A stretch of DNA of 64,000 nucleotides. Origin: Modestobacter marinus. GTDB lineage: Bacteria > Actinomycetota > Actinomycetes > Mycobacteriales > Geodermatophilaceae. This document shows positions 10,246 to 18,169 of the stretch, in pieces. The notes under the pieces are model-generated. The model did not search any database. It worked only from the letters and a program-made list of their open reading frames with translations, and was not told the origin of the DNA. Numbering within the stretch: the stretch's first letter is position 1; every line of letters starts with the position of its first letter. Location of the stretch: assembly GCF_019799945.1 (NCBI RefSeq), contig NZ_JABGCH010000015.1, forward strand, positions 1 through 64,000, in the 5' to 3' direction. Made by a program: the position numbers and the translations under genes.

Positions 10246-10902
10246 ATGTTCACGCGGATGGTGGTGTCGTCGGCGTTGCTCGTCGGTGTTTGTGTCATGG
10301 GACTCGCGGCCGTCGCGGGGCATCTCCTCGACGTGCCGCTGTCCTACATCACCGGTGACTACCACTGGACGTTCGACACGTCGCCGGCCCTGGGCTCCGT
10401 GACCGTGCTCAACGTCATCCTGTGGGCGATCGCCGGTGCCCTGGCTCTCTTCGTGGCGTGGATCCTCCCGGCGGAGCGCCTGGTCATGCGCGTCTTCGGG
10501 GCCCTCATGCTCATCCTCGTCGTGGACGACGCCTTCATGCTGCACGAGTCGGTCGGTCCCTACGCCCTGGGCCTCCCGCAGGTGGGGTTCTACGCCGTGT
10601 ACGCCTGCCTGGGGCTCGGCGTCCTGTGGTTGCTGGCGAGGTCGGGCCAGCGCTCGGTGACCCGGGTGTACGTCCTCGGCGGCGCGCTCCTGGTGACCTC
10701 CATCCTCATCGACCTGGTGCGAGCGGACCTCGTGTACATCGAGGACGCCTTCAAGCTGCTCGGCACGCTGGTCCTCGTGACCGTGCCGATCCTGACCTTC
10801 GCCGGACGACGCAGCGTGTCCGGCGGCCCGGAGCGGGCCGCGGACGCCACCCGGACCCAGCCGTCCGACAGCTCGTTCGCCTCGGAGGACAGCACCCACT
10901 GA
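10246..10902 (+). CDS. Hypothetical six-helix membrane protein
   Basis: 218 residues, not recognised. Six hydrophobic segments are visible (about 5-25, 46-72, 78-96, 107-130, 137-158, 165-185) and a hydrophilic, disordered-looking tail of about 30 residues rich in Ser/Thr/Asp. Between helices 3 and 4 lies a conserved-looking acidic DDAFMLHES, and between 5 and 6 RADLVYIEDAF; such buried acids with a His could bind metal or protons, but that is a guess. It stands alone, flanked on both sides by near-identical hairpins, so it is probably an independent transcription unit. Confidence 0.65.
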   Translation: MFTRMVVSSALLVGVCVMGLAAVAGHLLDVPLSYITGDYHWTFDTSPALGSVTVLNVILWAIAGALALFVAWILPAERLVMRVFGALMLILVVDDAFMLHESVGPYALGLPQVGFYAVYACLGLGVLWLLARSGQRSVTRVYVLGGALLVTSILIDLVRADLVYIEDAFKLLGTLVLVTVPILTFAGRRSVSGGPERAADATRTQPSDSSFASEDSTH

Positions 10903-10910
10903 GCTCGACC

Positions 10911-10950
10911 AGGAGGGCCCCGCACCGGGACACCGGTGCGGGGACCTCCT
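10911..10950 (+). terminator. Hairpin terminator after the membrane-protein gene
   Basis: 17-bp stem (AGGAGGGCCCCGCACCG / CGGTGCGGGGACCTCCT) with one mismatch and a 6-nt loop. The inner stem CCCCGCACCG is identical to that of the glfT2 terminator arm. Confidence 0.75.
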
Positions 10951-11098
10951 GCTGATTCCAGGTGTGGACGGTCCACCCACAGGTGGCGGTCCTCCGCCAC
11001 CCAGGGTGGCTGCTGACGGAGCGTGCGGAGCCCGACAGTGGGAGCAGGCCATCGCCGGGGAGTCCGGCGGAGGCAGCCCGATCGGGAGGGCCACCCAC

Positions 11099-11314
11099 AT
11101 GTTGCGTCAGTTGCCGAACCGCGCGGAGGACGAGTTGGCCACGCAGACGAGTGGGCTCCACGACCACCTGCTCCACGACCACGGCCACACCGAGGGCGAG
11201 CTCGAGGGCCTGCCGCTCGCGGACCTGCACCGCTTGGAGCACGTCGAGCACGAGATGGGCCTGCACCACCTCAGCCACCGCCACCCCGCGCCCCTGGGGT
11301 CCCGGACGCGCTGA
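11099..11314 (+). CDS. Small His/Asp-rich protein
   Basis: 71 residues starting at the ATG at 11099 behind GGGAGG. The middle is packed with histidines (SGLHDHLLHDHGH, then LHRLEHVEHEMGLHHLSHRH), 15 in total, with regular spacing by heptads of Leu/His, suggesting an amphipathic helix able to bind metal ions. No signal peptide or membrane segment. A frame starting further upstream adds only low-complexity residues. Function unknown; metal buffering or a stress-related small protein would fit. The third-position GC is high, which supports real coding. Confidence 0.55.
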   Translation: MLRQLPNRAEDELATQTSGLHDHLLHDHGHTEGELEGLPLADLHRLEHVEHEMGLHHLSHRHPAPLGSRTR

Positions 11315-11440
11315 TCCGGCGCGGCGGCGGGAGGGACAGCGAGCGGTCACCTGCGGGTGACGACTGGAAGGACGCCGTGGGACGCCTGTCCCGCTGCTGC
11401 GTGACGCCCCGATGAGATGACCCCCGCGCGGAGGTGCGGC

Positions 11441-12241
11441 ATGGCCTGCTGGATCGTCGAGCCGAACGCCCTCGGTGGCTGGGACGCCCGCGCGGCGTCG
11501 GCCGCCGGGCCGGCCCACCGGGGCTCTTCCAGGGAACGAGCCGAGGACCGAGCACGGTCTCTCGCGGCACCCGGCGACGAGGTGCTGGTGCTCGACAGCC
11601 GCGGCCGGGTTCTGGACCGCGTCGTCCAGCTCGTCGGCGCCACCGACCGACCGCGGCGATCACCGGGCGAGGGCCGAGCGCGGCCGTCGGCCGAGCGGCC
11701 GCCTCCGCCCTCGGCCGCCGCTGCGCCCGAGCCACCACCGGCCGCACCCGGCAGCCCGTCCCTGCGCGAACGCCTCGACACGGAAGGCGCACGGTGGAAC
11801 GCGCTCCTGGAGTGGGTCCGGCCGATCGGCATGGTGTTCGGCACGACTGGGGTGTCAGCCGTGATGGCCGACGCGGGCGGAAACTGGATCGTCGTCGTCC
11901 TCGGGACGCTGACCTGGTCCGGTGGGATGGCCGGCGCCACATACGCCATCAAGGCCGGCCGGTTGACGCCCCCCTGGGCGGTCGGCGTCGCCGCCGTGTC
12001 CCTGCTGGCGGCGCTCGGAGTCGCCCATCTCGTCGGCGTCGGGGTGCTCGACGTGGACCTCCCGCCGATGGAGGTGAACCTGTACCTGCCCTACAAGATC
12101 ATCTTTGCCTTCGCCTCGGCCGCTGTGCTCGCCTACGGGTTGATCGGCGCAATCCTGAGCGGCCTCATCGGCGTCTGGCTCGGCTGGCGGCTCGCCGAGC
12201 GCTTCCCCAACCGCAACCCTCCCGCACACCAGCCGGGCTGA
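11441..12241 (+). CDS. Membrane protein with N-terminal DUF2188-like domain
   Basis: 266 residues from the ATG at 11441, chosen over the ATG at 11417 because GGAGG lies six bases upstream. Residues 1-65 (WIVEPNALGGWDARA... VLDSRGRVLDRVVQL) resemble DUF2188, a small domain normally found alone that reads 'hVvP...GGWaV...'. Then comes a Pro/Ala-rich linker (about 80-110) and three to four membrane helices (about 140-165, 170-195, 200-225, 235-255). The combination of a soluble DUF2188-like head and a membrane tail is unusual. No neighbours suggest a pathway. Confidence 0.6.
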   Translation: MACWIVEPNALGGWDARAASAAGPAHRGSSRERAEDRARSLAAPGDEVLVLDSRGRVLDRVVQLVGATDRPRRSPGEGRARPSAERPPPPSAAAAPEPPPAAPGSPSLRERLDTEGARWNALLEWVRPIGMVFGTTGVSAVMADAGGNWIVVVLGTLTWSGGMAGATYAIKAGRLTPPWAVGVAAVSLLAALGVAHLVGVGVLDVDLPPMEVNLYLPYKIIFAFASAAVLAYGLIGAILSGLIGVWLGWRLAERFPNRNPPAHQPG

Positions 12242-12248
12242 GCGGTCC

Positions 12249-12269
12249 CGCCCCTCCCCTGCCGGGGCG
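12249..12269. terminator. Small hairpin between convergent genes
   Basis: CGCCCC/GGGGCG stem with a 9-nt loop, located in the 32-bp gap between two convergent stops. Weak but well placed. Confidence 0.35.
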
Positions 12270-12273
12270 CAGC

Positions 12274-12852
12274 TCAGGCGAGAGCGCGGCGCATGAGCAC
12301 GCGGGGGAACCCGCCCGCGACGGCGTCCGTGTCCGCGGCCTTGGTGAACCCGGCCTTCTCGAACAGGCTCCGGGTGCCGACGAAGGCCATGGTCAGGTCG
12401 ACCCTGCGGCCGTCGTTGTCGACCGGGTAGCCCTCGACGGCCGGGGCGCCCTGGGCCGCGGCGTAGTCCACCGCCCCGCGGACCAGCGCGTGCGCGATGC
12501 CCCGGCCGCGGTGCCCCGGCCGCACGCGGATGCACCACAGGGACCACACCGGCAGGTCGTCGACGTGCGGGATCCTCGTCGAGCGCTCGAACGGGAGCTC
12601 CGACCGCGGCGCGACCGCCGCCCAGCCGACCACCTCGCCGCCGTCGTAGGCCAGCACCCCCGGGGCGACCGGGCGCTCGGTCAGGCCGCGGACGTACTCC
12701 CCGCGGGCGGGACCGACGAGTTCGCGGTTGGTCCGGGAGTCGAGCCGGTGGCTGAGACACCAGCAGACGCTGGACGCCGGGTTCCTCGGACCGAGCATCG
12801 TCGCGACGTCGTCGAACCGGTCGCTGCTCGCCGGCTCGACCTCGATGCCCAC
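12274..12852 (-). CDS. GNAT family N-acetyltransferase
   Basis: 192 residues. The acetyl-CoA binding motif is clear: LWCIRVRPGHRGRGIAHALV (motif A with R/QxxGxG/A), preceded by the beta-strand VVGWAAVAPRSELP and followed by a C-terminal GTRSLFEKAGF strand-helix typical of GNAT enzymes. A cysteine-containing N-terminal segment SVCWCLSHRL occurs in a subgroup of actinobacterial members. The GTG start at 12852 lies six bases behind TAGCGT. The substrate cannot be predicted. It is upstream of nothing obvious and convergent with the DUF2188-like gene. Confidence 0.8.
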   Translation of the reverse strand: MGIEVEPASSDRFDDVATMLGPRNPASSVCWCLSHRLDSRTNRELVGPARGEYVRGLTERPVAPGVLAYDGGEVVGWAAVAPRSELPFERSTRIPHVDDLPVWSLWCIRVRPGHRGRGIAHALVRGAVDYAAAQGAPAVEGYPVDNDGRRVDLTMAFVGTRSLFEKAGFTKAADTDAVAGGFPRVLMRRALA

Positions 12853-12861
12853 CCGCCCACG

Positions 12862-13791
<930 letters not shown>

Positions 13792-13816
13792 GCCCCCTCA
13801 GTACCAGGTCCGGATG

Positions 13817-14773
13817 TCAGCCCTCGGCGACGACGCGCCGGACGAGCTCGCTGTCGCAGTTACCACCGGTCATGACCGCCGCGGCCACGGCAGCGGCGGG
13901 CCGGGCGGTGTCGGCGAGCAGTCCCGCGAGCGCGATCGCGCCGGCCGGCTCCGGCATCTGGTGCGTGGTCCGCCACAGCAGGCGCATGGCTCGCTCGGTC
14001 GCCTCGTCGTCGACCAGCACGAACCGGGCGGCACCGCGGAGCATCACGTCGACCGCGTCCTCGTCGGGGACGCGGGTGGCGACGCCGTCGACGAAGGTGT
14101 CGGCCACGGGCGTCGAGACAGGGCGCCGGGCCCGGAAGGAGAGCGCGTACGCCGGGGCACCCTGGGCCCCGACGCCGACGACCTCGGTGCGGCGGCCCAG
14201 CAGGTCGCGGACGGCGATGTTGGCGCAGAGCCCGGAGCCCTGGCCGACCGGGACGTAGACCACGTCGAGGTCGGGGGCCTGCTCGTGCAGCTCGGCGGCG
14301 TAGGTGGCGACGCCGGCGACCAGGTCCCGGCAGAACGATGGCACCAGCTGCAGCCCGCGCTCCTCGGCGAGCAGCAGCGCGTGCTCGCGCGCCTCCTGGA
14401 AGTCGCGCCCGTGCACCACCAGCTCGGCGCCGAACCCCTGCATCGCGGCGTTCTTGTCCGGGCTGTTGCCCTCGGGGACGACGATCGTGACCGGGATGCC
14501 GTGCACGCGCCCGGCGTACGCCAGCGACTGCCCGTGGTTGCCGCGCGTGGCCGAGACGATGCCGCGCACCGGGCGTCCGGCGTTCCGCAGCCCGGCCACG
14601 TGGACCAGACCACCGCGCACCTTGAAGGCGCCGGTCGGCGTGGCGTTCTCGTGCTTGACCCAGGTGGGTGTGCCGGTGACCTGCTCCAGCAGCGGCCAGC
14701 GGTACGCCGGGGTCACCGGCACGTGCGGCCGGACGGTGCGCAGGGCGGCGTCGAGCTCGGCGCGCGTGATCAC
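13817..14773 (-). CDS. PLP-dependent threonine/serine dehydratase family enzyme
   Basis: 318 residues, fold type II PLP enzyme. The Schiff-base lysine is Lys51 in TPTGAFKVRGG; the SATRGNHGQSLAYAG loop binds the substrate carboxylate; the phosphate-binding VPVGQGSGLCAN and C-terminal TGGNCD follow. It lacks an ACT regulatory domain, so it matches the catabolic/short group (threonine dehydratase, serine racemase, hydroxy-aspartate dehydratase) rather than IlvA. Substrate choice among these is open. The GTG start at 14773 is six bases from TAGGGT. Confidence 0.8.
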   Translation of the reverse strand: MITRAELDAALRTVRPHVPVTPAYRWPLLEQVTGTPTWVKHENATPTGAFKVRGGLVHVAGLRNAGRPVRGIVSATRGNHGQSLAYAGRVHGIPVTIVVPEGNSPDKNAAMQGFGAELVVHGRDFQEAREHALLLAEERGLQLVPSFCRDLVAGVATYAAELHEQAPDLDVVYVPVGQGSGLCANIAVRDLLGRRTEVVGVGAQGAPAYALSFRARRPVSTPVADTFVDGVATRVPDEDAVDVMLRGAARFVLVDDEATERAMRLLWRTTHQMPEPAGAIALAGLLADTARPAAAVAAAVMTGGNCDSELVRRVVAEG

Positions 14774-14779
14774 GGGAGG

Positions 14780-14785
14780 ACCCTA
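14780..14785 (-). promoter_or_regulatory. -10 element of leaderless dehydratase gene
   Basis: TAGGGT on the minus strand, then six bases (CCTCCC, not a ribosome site) and the GTG at 14773. Confidence 0.5.
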
Positions 14786-14888
14786 GCCAGCGCCCCGGTG
14801 GACGATGAGTTCCGGCGTCGGGGACCGTCTCCAGGTGGGACCCTCGACCCGGCGCCCCACGGTCGGCTGGACGACGGAAGGAACCGGG

Positions 14889-15512
14889 ATGACCGAGAGC
14901 AGGCACGACGGGGACGCGCGCGACCTCCAGGCCTGGGTGGCGCGGACGTACGACGGCCTCGCCGACCTGCTGGCCGCCGGCCCCGCCGGGACCTGGGACG
15001 CCCCGTCGCTGTGCGCGGGATGGCAGGTCCGGCACGTGGTCGCGCACGTGACCATGCCGGCCCGGCTGTCGGCCGAGCAGTTCGGCGCCGAGATGGCGGC
15101 TGCGGGCGGCGACTTCACCCTGCTCTCCGACACCGTGGCGGCTCGCGACGCCTCCCTGCCGACCGCCGAGCTCCTGGACGCGCTGCGCTCGCCGGTGCTG
15201 CACGGGTGGCAACCGCCGGGCGGTGGCGCGGCGGGTGCGCTCAGCCACGCCGTCGTCCATGCCCTGGACGTGACGGTCGCGCTGGGCCGGCCGGCGGTCG
15301 CACCGGCCGAGGCCGTGGTCGCCGTCCTCGACCGGCTCACCGCCGCGGACGGCGCGGTCTTCGGGATCGACCTGGCCGGCGTCCGCCTCGAGGCCGCCGA
15401 CACCGACTGGAGCTGGGGGGACGGCGCCCTCGTCCGCGCCGACAGCGGCGCGCTGGTCGCCCTGCTGAGCGGTCGCCGGCTTCCCGATGGGCGCGTCCTG
15501 CGCCGCCGCTGA
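14889..15512 (+). CDS. Mycothiol-dependent maleylpyruvate isomerase family protein
   Basis: 207 residues from the ATG at 14889, chosen because GGAAGG lies just upstream. The DinB-like four-helix N-terminal domain shows AWVARTYDGLADLL, then LCAGWQVRHVVAHVTMP, in which the histidines are the usual metal/thiol ligands, and ALSHAVVHALDVTVALG, the third His-containing helix. This is the TIGR03083 type of protein common in mycothiol-producing actinobacteria. Most members have no known substrate; a thiol-dependent isomerase or transferase role is only a family-level statement. Confidence 0.75.
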   Translation: MTESRHDGDARDLQAWVARTYDGLADLLAAGPAGTWDAPSLCAGWQVRHVVAHVTMPARLSAEQFGAEMAAAGGDFTLLSDTVAARDASLPTAELLDALRSPVLHGWQPPGGGAAGALSHAVVHALDVTVALGRPAVAPAEAVVAVLDRLTAADGAVFGIDLAGVRLEAADTDWSWGDGALVRADSGALVALLSGRRLPDGRVLRRR

Positions 15513-15541
15513 CCCGGGCCGTCCCGGCTGCCGGGCTCAGC

Positions 15542-16447
15542 TCAGGGACGGGTGAAGTGCTCCCGGCGGCCGGCGCGGACCAGGCGGAGCCACTCGAGCC
15601 ACGCGGCCGGGTCCCGGCGGGTGGCCAGGAAGAACCAGCTGAACCGGACGAGCTCCAGCGGCAGCAGCCAGCGCATGCCCGGCTGGGACATCAGGTAGCC
15701 GCGGTTGCGGTAGGTGAAGTACCGCTTCACGTCGTTGGCCGGGTACTGCGCCGACAGCCGCCCGCCGAGGATCGGCTCGAACTCCGTCGTCCCCTCGGGG
15801 TGCAGGTACGCCGCGGCCGGGCAGGTGCCGAACGGCAGGCCGGACCGGACCAGCCGCCGGTGCACCTCGGTCTCGTCGCCGCGGAAGAACAGCCGGTAGT
15901 CCGGGACGCCGACGACGTCGAGCGCGGCCGCGCTGAACAGCGCGCCGTTGAACAGCGAGGCGTAGCGCGGCAGCAGGTCCAGCCCGGCGAAGTCGCTGCG
16001 GCGGCGCCGCCAGCGCAGGCCCCGGCGCAGCGGGAACGCCAGCCGGTCGGGATCGGCCATGTCCGTGACCAGCGGCGAGACCTCCGCCAGGCCGTGCCGC
16101 TCCGCGCAGTCCAGCAGCGTCTGCAGCACGGTGTCGTCGGCCGGACGCCCGTCGTCGTCGGCGCACCACACCCAGTCCGCGCCCCGCGCGAGGGCGACCA
16201 GCATGCCCAGCGCGAAGCCCCCGGCACCGCCGAGGTTGCGCTGGCTGGGCAGGTAGGTCACCTCCAGGCCGCTGGCCCGCACCACCGGCTCGGCCGACTC
16301 GTCGGGTCCGTTGTCGACGACCACCACGTGGTCGACCGGGCGGGACTGGGTGGCGATCGCGGCCAGGCTCCCGGCCAGCAGTTCCCGGCGGTGCCGGGTG
16401 ACGACGACGGCGACCACCTGCGGCCGCGGGCCGGCGGCCGTGGTCAC
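15542..16447 (-). CDS. glfT1: Galactofuranosyltransferase GlfT1 (galactan initiation)
   Basis: 301 residues, the size of mycobacterial GlfT1. It adds the first galactofuranoses to the rhamnosyl-GlcNAc-PP-decaprenyl linker. GT2 motifs: VVVDNGPDES, QRNLGGAGGFALG (the NxGGAGG signature shared with GlfT2), ADDDGRP metal site, FRGDETEVHRRLVRSG. The start is the GTG at 16447, overlapping the wzt stop by 4 nt (GTGA). Gene order wzm-wzt-glfT1 keeps the galactan exporter and initiator together, as in mycobacteria. Confidence 0.9.
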   Translation of the reverse strand: MTTAAGPRPQVVAVVVTRHRRELLAGSLAAIATQSRPVDHVVVVDNGPDESAEPVVRASGLEVTYLPSQRNLGGAGGFALGMLVALARGADWVWCADDDGRPADDTVLQTLLDCAERHGLAEVSPLVTDMADPDRLAFPLRRGLRWRRRRSDFAGLDLLPRYASLFNGALFSAAALDVVGVPDYRLFFRGDETEVHRRLVRSGLPFGTCPAAAYLHPEGTTEFEPILGGRLSAQYPANDVKRYFTYRNRGYLMSQPGMRWLLPLELVRFSWFFLATRRDPAAWLEWLRLVRAGRREHFTRP

Positions 16448-17211
16448 GCGCCGCCCTTGTAGGCGCGCAGCACGTCGTCGAGGTCGCCCTGCTGCTTCAC
16501 GCGCCCGTGCTCCATCCAGATGGCGGTGTCGCACAGCTCGCGCAGGAACTCGTCGGAGTGCGAGGCGAACACCAGCAGGCCGGAGCGCTCCACCAGCTCC
16601 GACAGCCGCTTCTTGGACTTCTCCAGGAAGGCCGCGTCGACCGCCCCGATGCCCTCGTCGAGCAGCAGGATCTCCGGGTCGATGCTGGTGACGACGCCGA
16701 GGGCCAGCCGCACCCGCATGCCGGTGGAGTAGGTGCGCAGCGGCATCCGCAGGAAGTCGCCGAGCTCGGTGAAGTCGGCGATGTCGTCGACCCGGGACTC
16801 CATCTCCCTGCGGGTCATCCCGAGGAAGAGGCCGCGGATCATGATGTTCTCCAGGCCGGAGATCTCCGGGTCCATCCCGACGCCGAGGTCGAAGACCGGC
16901 GCGACCCGGCCGCGCACCTCGGCGACGCCGCGGGTGGGCTCGTAGATGCCCGACAGCAGCCGGAGCAGCGTGGACTTGCCCGCGCCGTTGTGCCCCACCA
17001 GGCCCACCCGGGAGCCGTGCTCCAGGTTCAGCGTGATGTCCCGCAGCGCCTCGATCACCGGCACCTTGGCGTCGCTGTCGATGTTGCCGCCGACCATCCC
17101 GATGACGGTCTTCTTCAGCGACCGGCTCTTGGCGTCGAAGATCGGGAAGTCGACGCAGGCGTCCTTGGTGGTGATGCCGATCGGAGGAGGGGAGCTCGCG
17201 GACACGTTCAC
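16444..17211 (-). CDS. wzt: ABC-2 type galactan exporter, ATP-binding subunit
   Basis: 255 residues. Walker A GHNGAGKST, signature YSTGMRVRLALG (the STGM variant characteristic of polysaccharide exporters), Walker B LLLDEGIGAVD and switch His in FASHSDEFL. There is no C-terminal glycan-binding domain, as in the mycobacterial galactan exporter and unlike O-antigen Wzt. The start GTG at 17211 overlaps the wzm stop by 4 nt. With Wzm it should flip the complete lipid-linked galactan to the outer face, where Emb-type enzymes add arabinan. Confidence 0.9.
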   Translation of the reverse strand: MNVSASSPPPIGITTKDACVDFPIFDAKSRSLKKTVIGMVGGNIDSDAKVPVIEALRDITLNLEHGSRVGLVGHNGAGKSTLLRLLSGIYEPTRGVAEVRGRVAPVFDLGVGMDPEISGLENIMIRGLFLGMTRREMESRVDDIADFTELGDFLRMPLRTYSTGMRVRLALGVVTSIDPEILLLDEGIGAVDAAFLEKSKKRLSELVERSGLLVFASHSDEFLRELCDTAIWMEHGRVKQQGDLDDVLRAYKGGA

Positions 17212-18047
17212 ACCCAATACGTGACGCGGGACCGGTACCGGCGCAGCACCACCAGGGTGAGCAGCCAGCCCACCACGGTGATGACCAGCACGATGACCCA
17301 CTGCCGCAGCAGCAGGTCCTGGCCGAGCAACGGCCGGCGGACGATCTCGATGAAGTGGAGGAAGGGGTTGAACTCGGCCAGCCGGGCGCGCTCGGCGATG
17401 GTGGGGTTCGGGCTGTTCAGCAGGTCGTCGTAGATCCAGACGATCGGCGTCATGAAGAACATCAGCTGCACGAGGCTCTGCGTGATCGGTGCCAGGTCCC
17501 GGAACCGCGCGGTGACCATCCCGAACAGCAGGGCGACCCAGGCGCCGTTGAGCGCCAGCAGCGCCACCGCGGGCAGGGCGGCGAGGATGGTCCAGCTCAG
17601 CGGCTGGGGGAAGATCGCCAGCATGATCACGTAGACGAGCAGGTTGTGGGCGAACAGCAGCGTCTGCCGCCAGATCAGCCGGTAGACGTGCACGCTCAAC
17701 GGGGCGGGCAGGTGCTTCATGAGGCCCTCGTTGGCGATGAAGACCTCGGCGCCCTCGAGGATGCAGCCGCTGATGAAGGCCCAGACGATGAAGCCGACCA
17801 GGATGTAGGGCAGCTGGACCGACAGGTCGTTGCCGAACAGCCCGGCGTAGAGGATGCCCAGCGCGATGGCGGTGACCGCCATGCTGATGGTGATCCAGAT
17901 GGGCCCGAGCACCGACCTGCGGTACCGCTGCTTGATGTCCTGCCAGCCGAGGTGACCCCACAGCTCCCGCTGCCCCCATCCGCCGGTCAGATCGGCGAAG
18001 GCACGGGACCACGCCCGTGAGGTGGAGGGCACGGCAGCGCTGGACAC
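17208..18047 (-). CDS. wzm: ABC-2 type galactan exporter, permease subunit
   Basis: 279 residues with six membrane helices and the amphipathic entry sequence LGWQDIKQRYRRSVLGPIWI that is diagnostic of Wzm/TagG/RfbA permeases; later NEGLMKHLPAPLSVHVYRLI and FFMTPIVW also match the family. I place the start at the GTG at 18047, eight bases behind TACCGT (minus strand), instead of the longer frame whose extra N-terminus is Arg/Pro noise. First gene of the wzm-wzt-glfT1 operon. Divergent from the DUF6541 gene. Confidence 0.9.
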   Translation of the reverse strand: MSSAAVPSTSRAWSRAFADLTGGWGQRELWGHLGWQDIKQRYRRSVLGPIWITISMAVTAIALGILYAGLFGNDLSVQLPYILVGFIVWAFISGCILEGAEVFIANEGLMKHLPAPLSVHVYRLIWRQTLLFAHNLLVYVIMLAIFPQPLSWTILAALPAVALLALNGAWVALLFGMVTARFRDLAPITQSLVQLMFFMTPIVWIYDDLLNSPNPTIAERARLAEFNPFLHFIEIVRRPLLGQDLLLRQWVIVLVITVVGWLLTLVVLRRYRSRVTYWV

Positions 18048-18055
18048 GGGACCTG

Positions 18056-18061
18056 ACGGTA
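18056..18061 (-). promoter_or_regulatory. -10 element of the wzm-wzt-glfT1 operon
   Basis: TACCGT on the minus strand, eight bases before the GTG at 18047. Confidence 0.45.
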
Positions 18062-18158
18062 CCCGTCCCCTCCGGACCGGCTGGACACTTCCGCGGGACG
18101 GCGACAACCTCAGCCCCTGGACCCTCAGCGACCACGGCAACCCCACCACGGCCCCGGC

Positions 18159-18164
18159 TACCCT
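18159..18164 (+). promoter_or_regulatory. -10 element of leaderless DUF6541 gene
   Basis: TACCCT, five bases, then the GTG at 18170; this is the main argument for that start. Confidence 0.45.
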
Positions 18165-18169
18165 GATCC

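Noticed and set aside
15513-15541. Hairpin between the DinB-like gene and glfT1
   Set aside because: Only a 5-bp CCCGG/CCGGG stem with poor extension; too weak to call.
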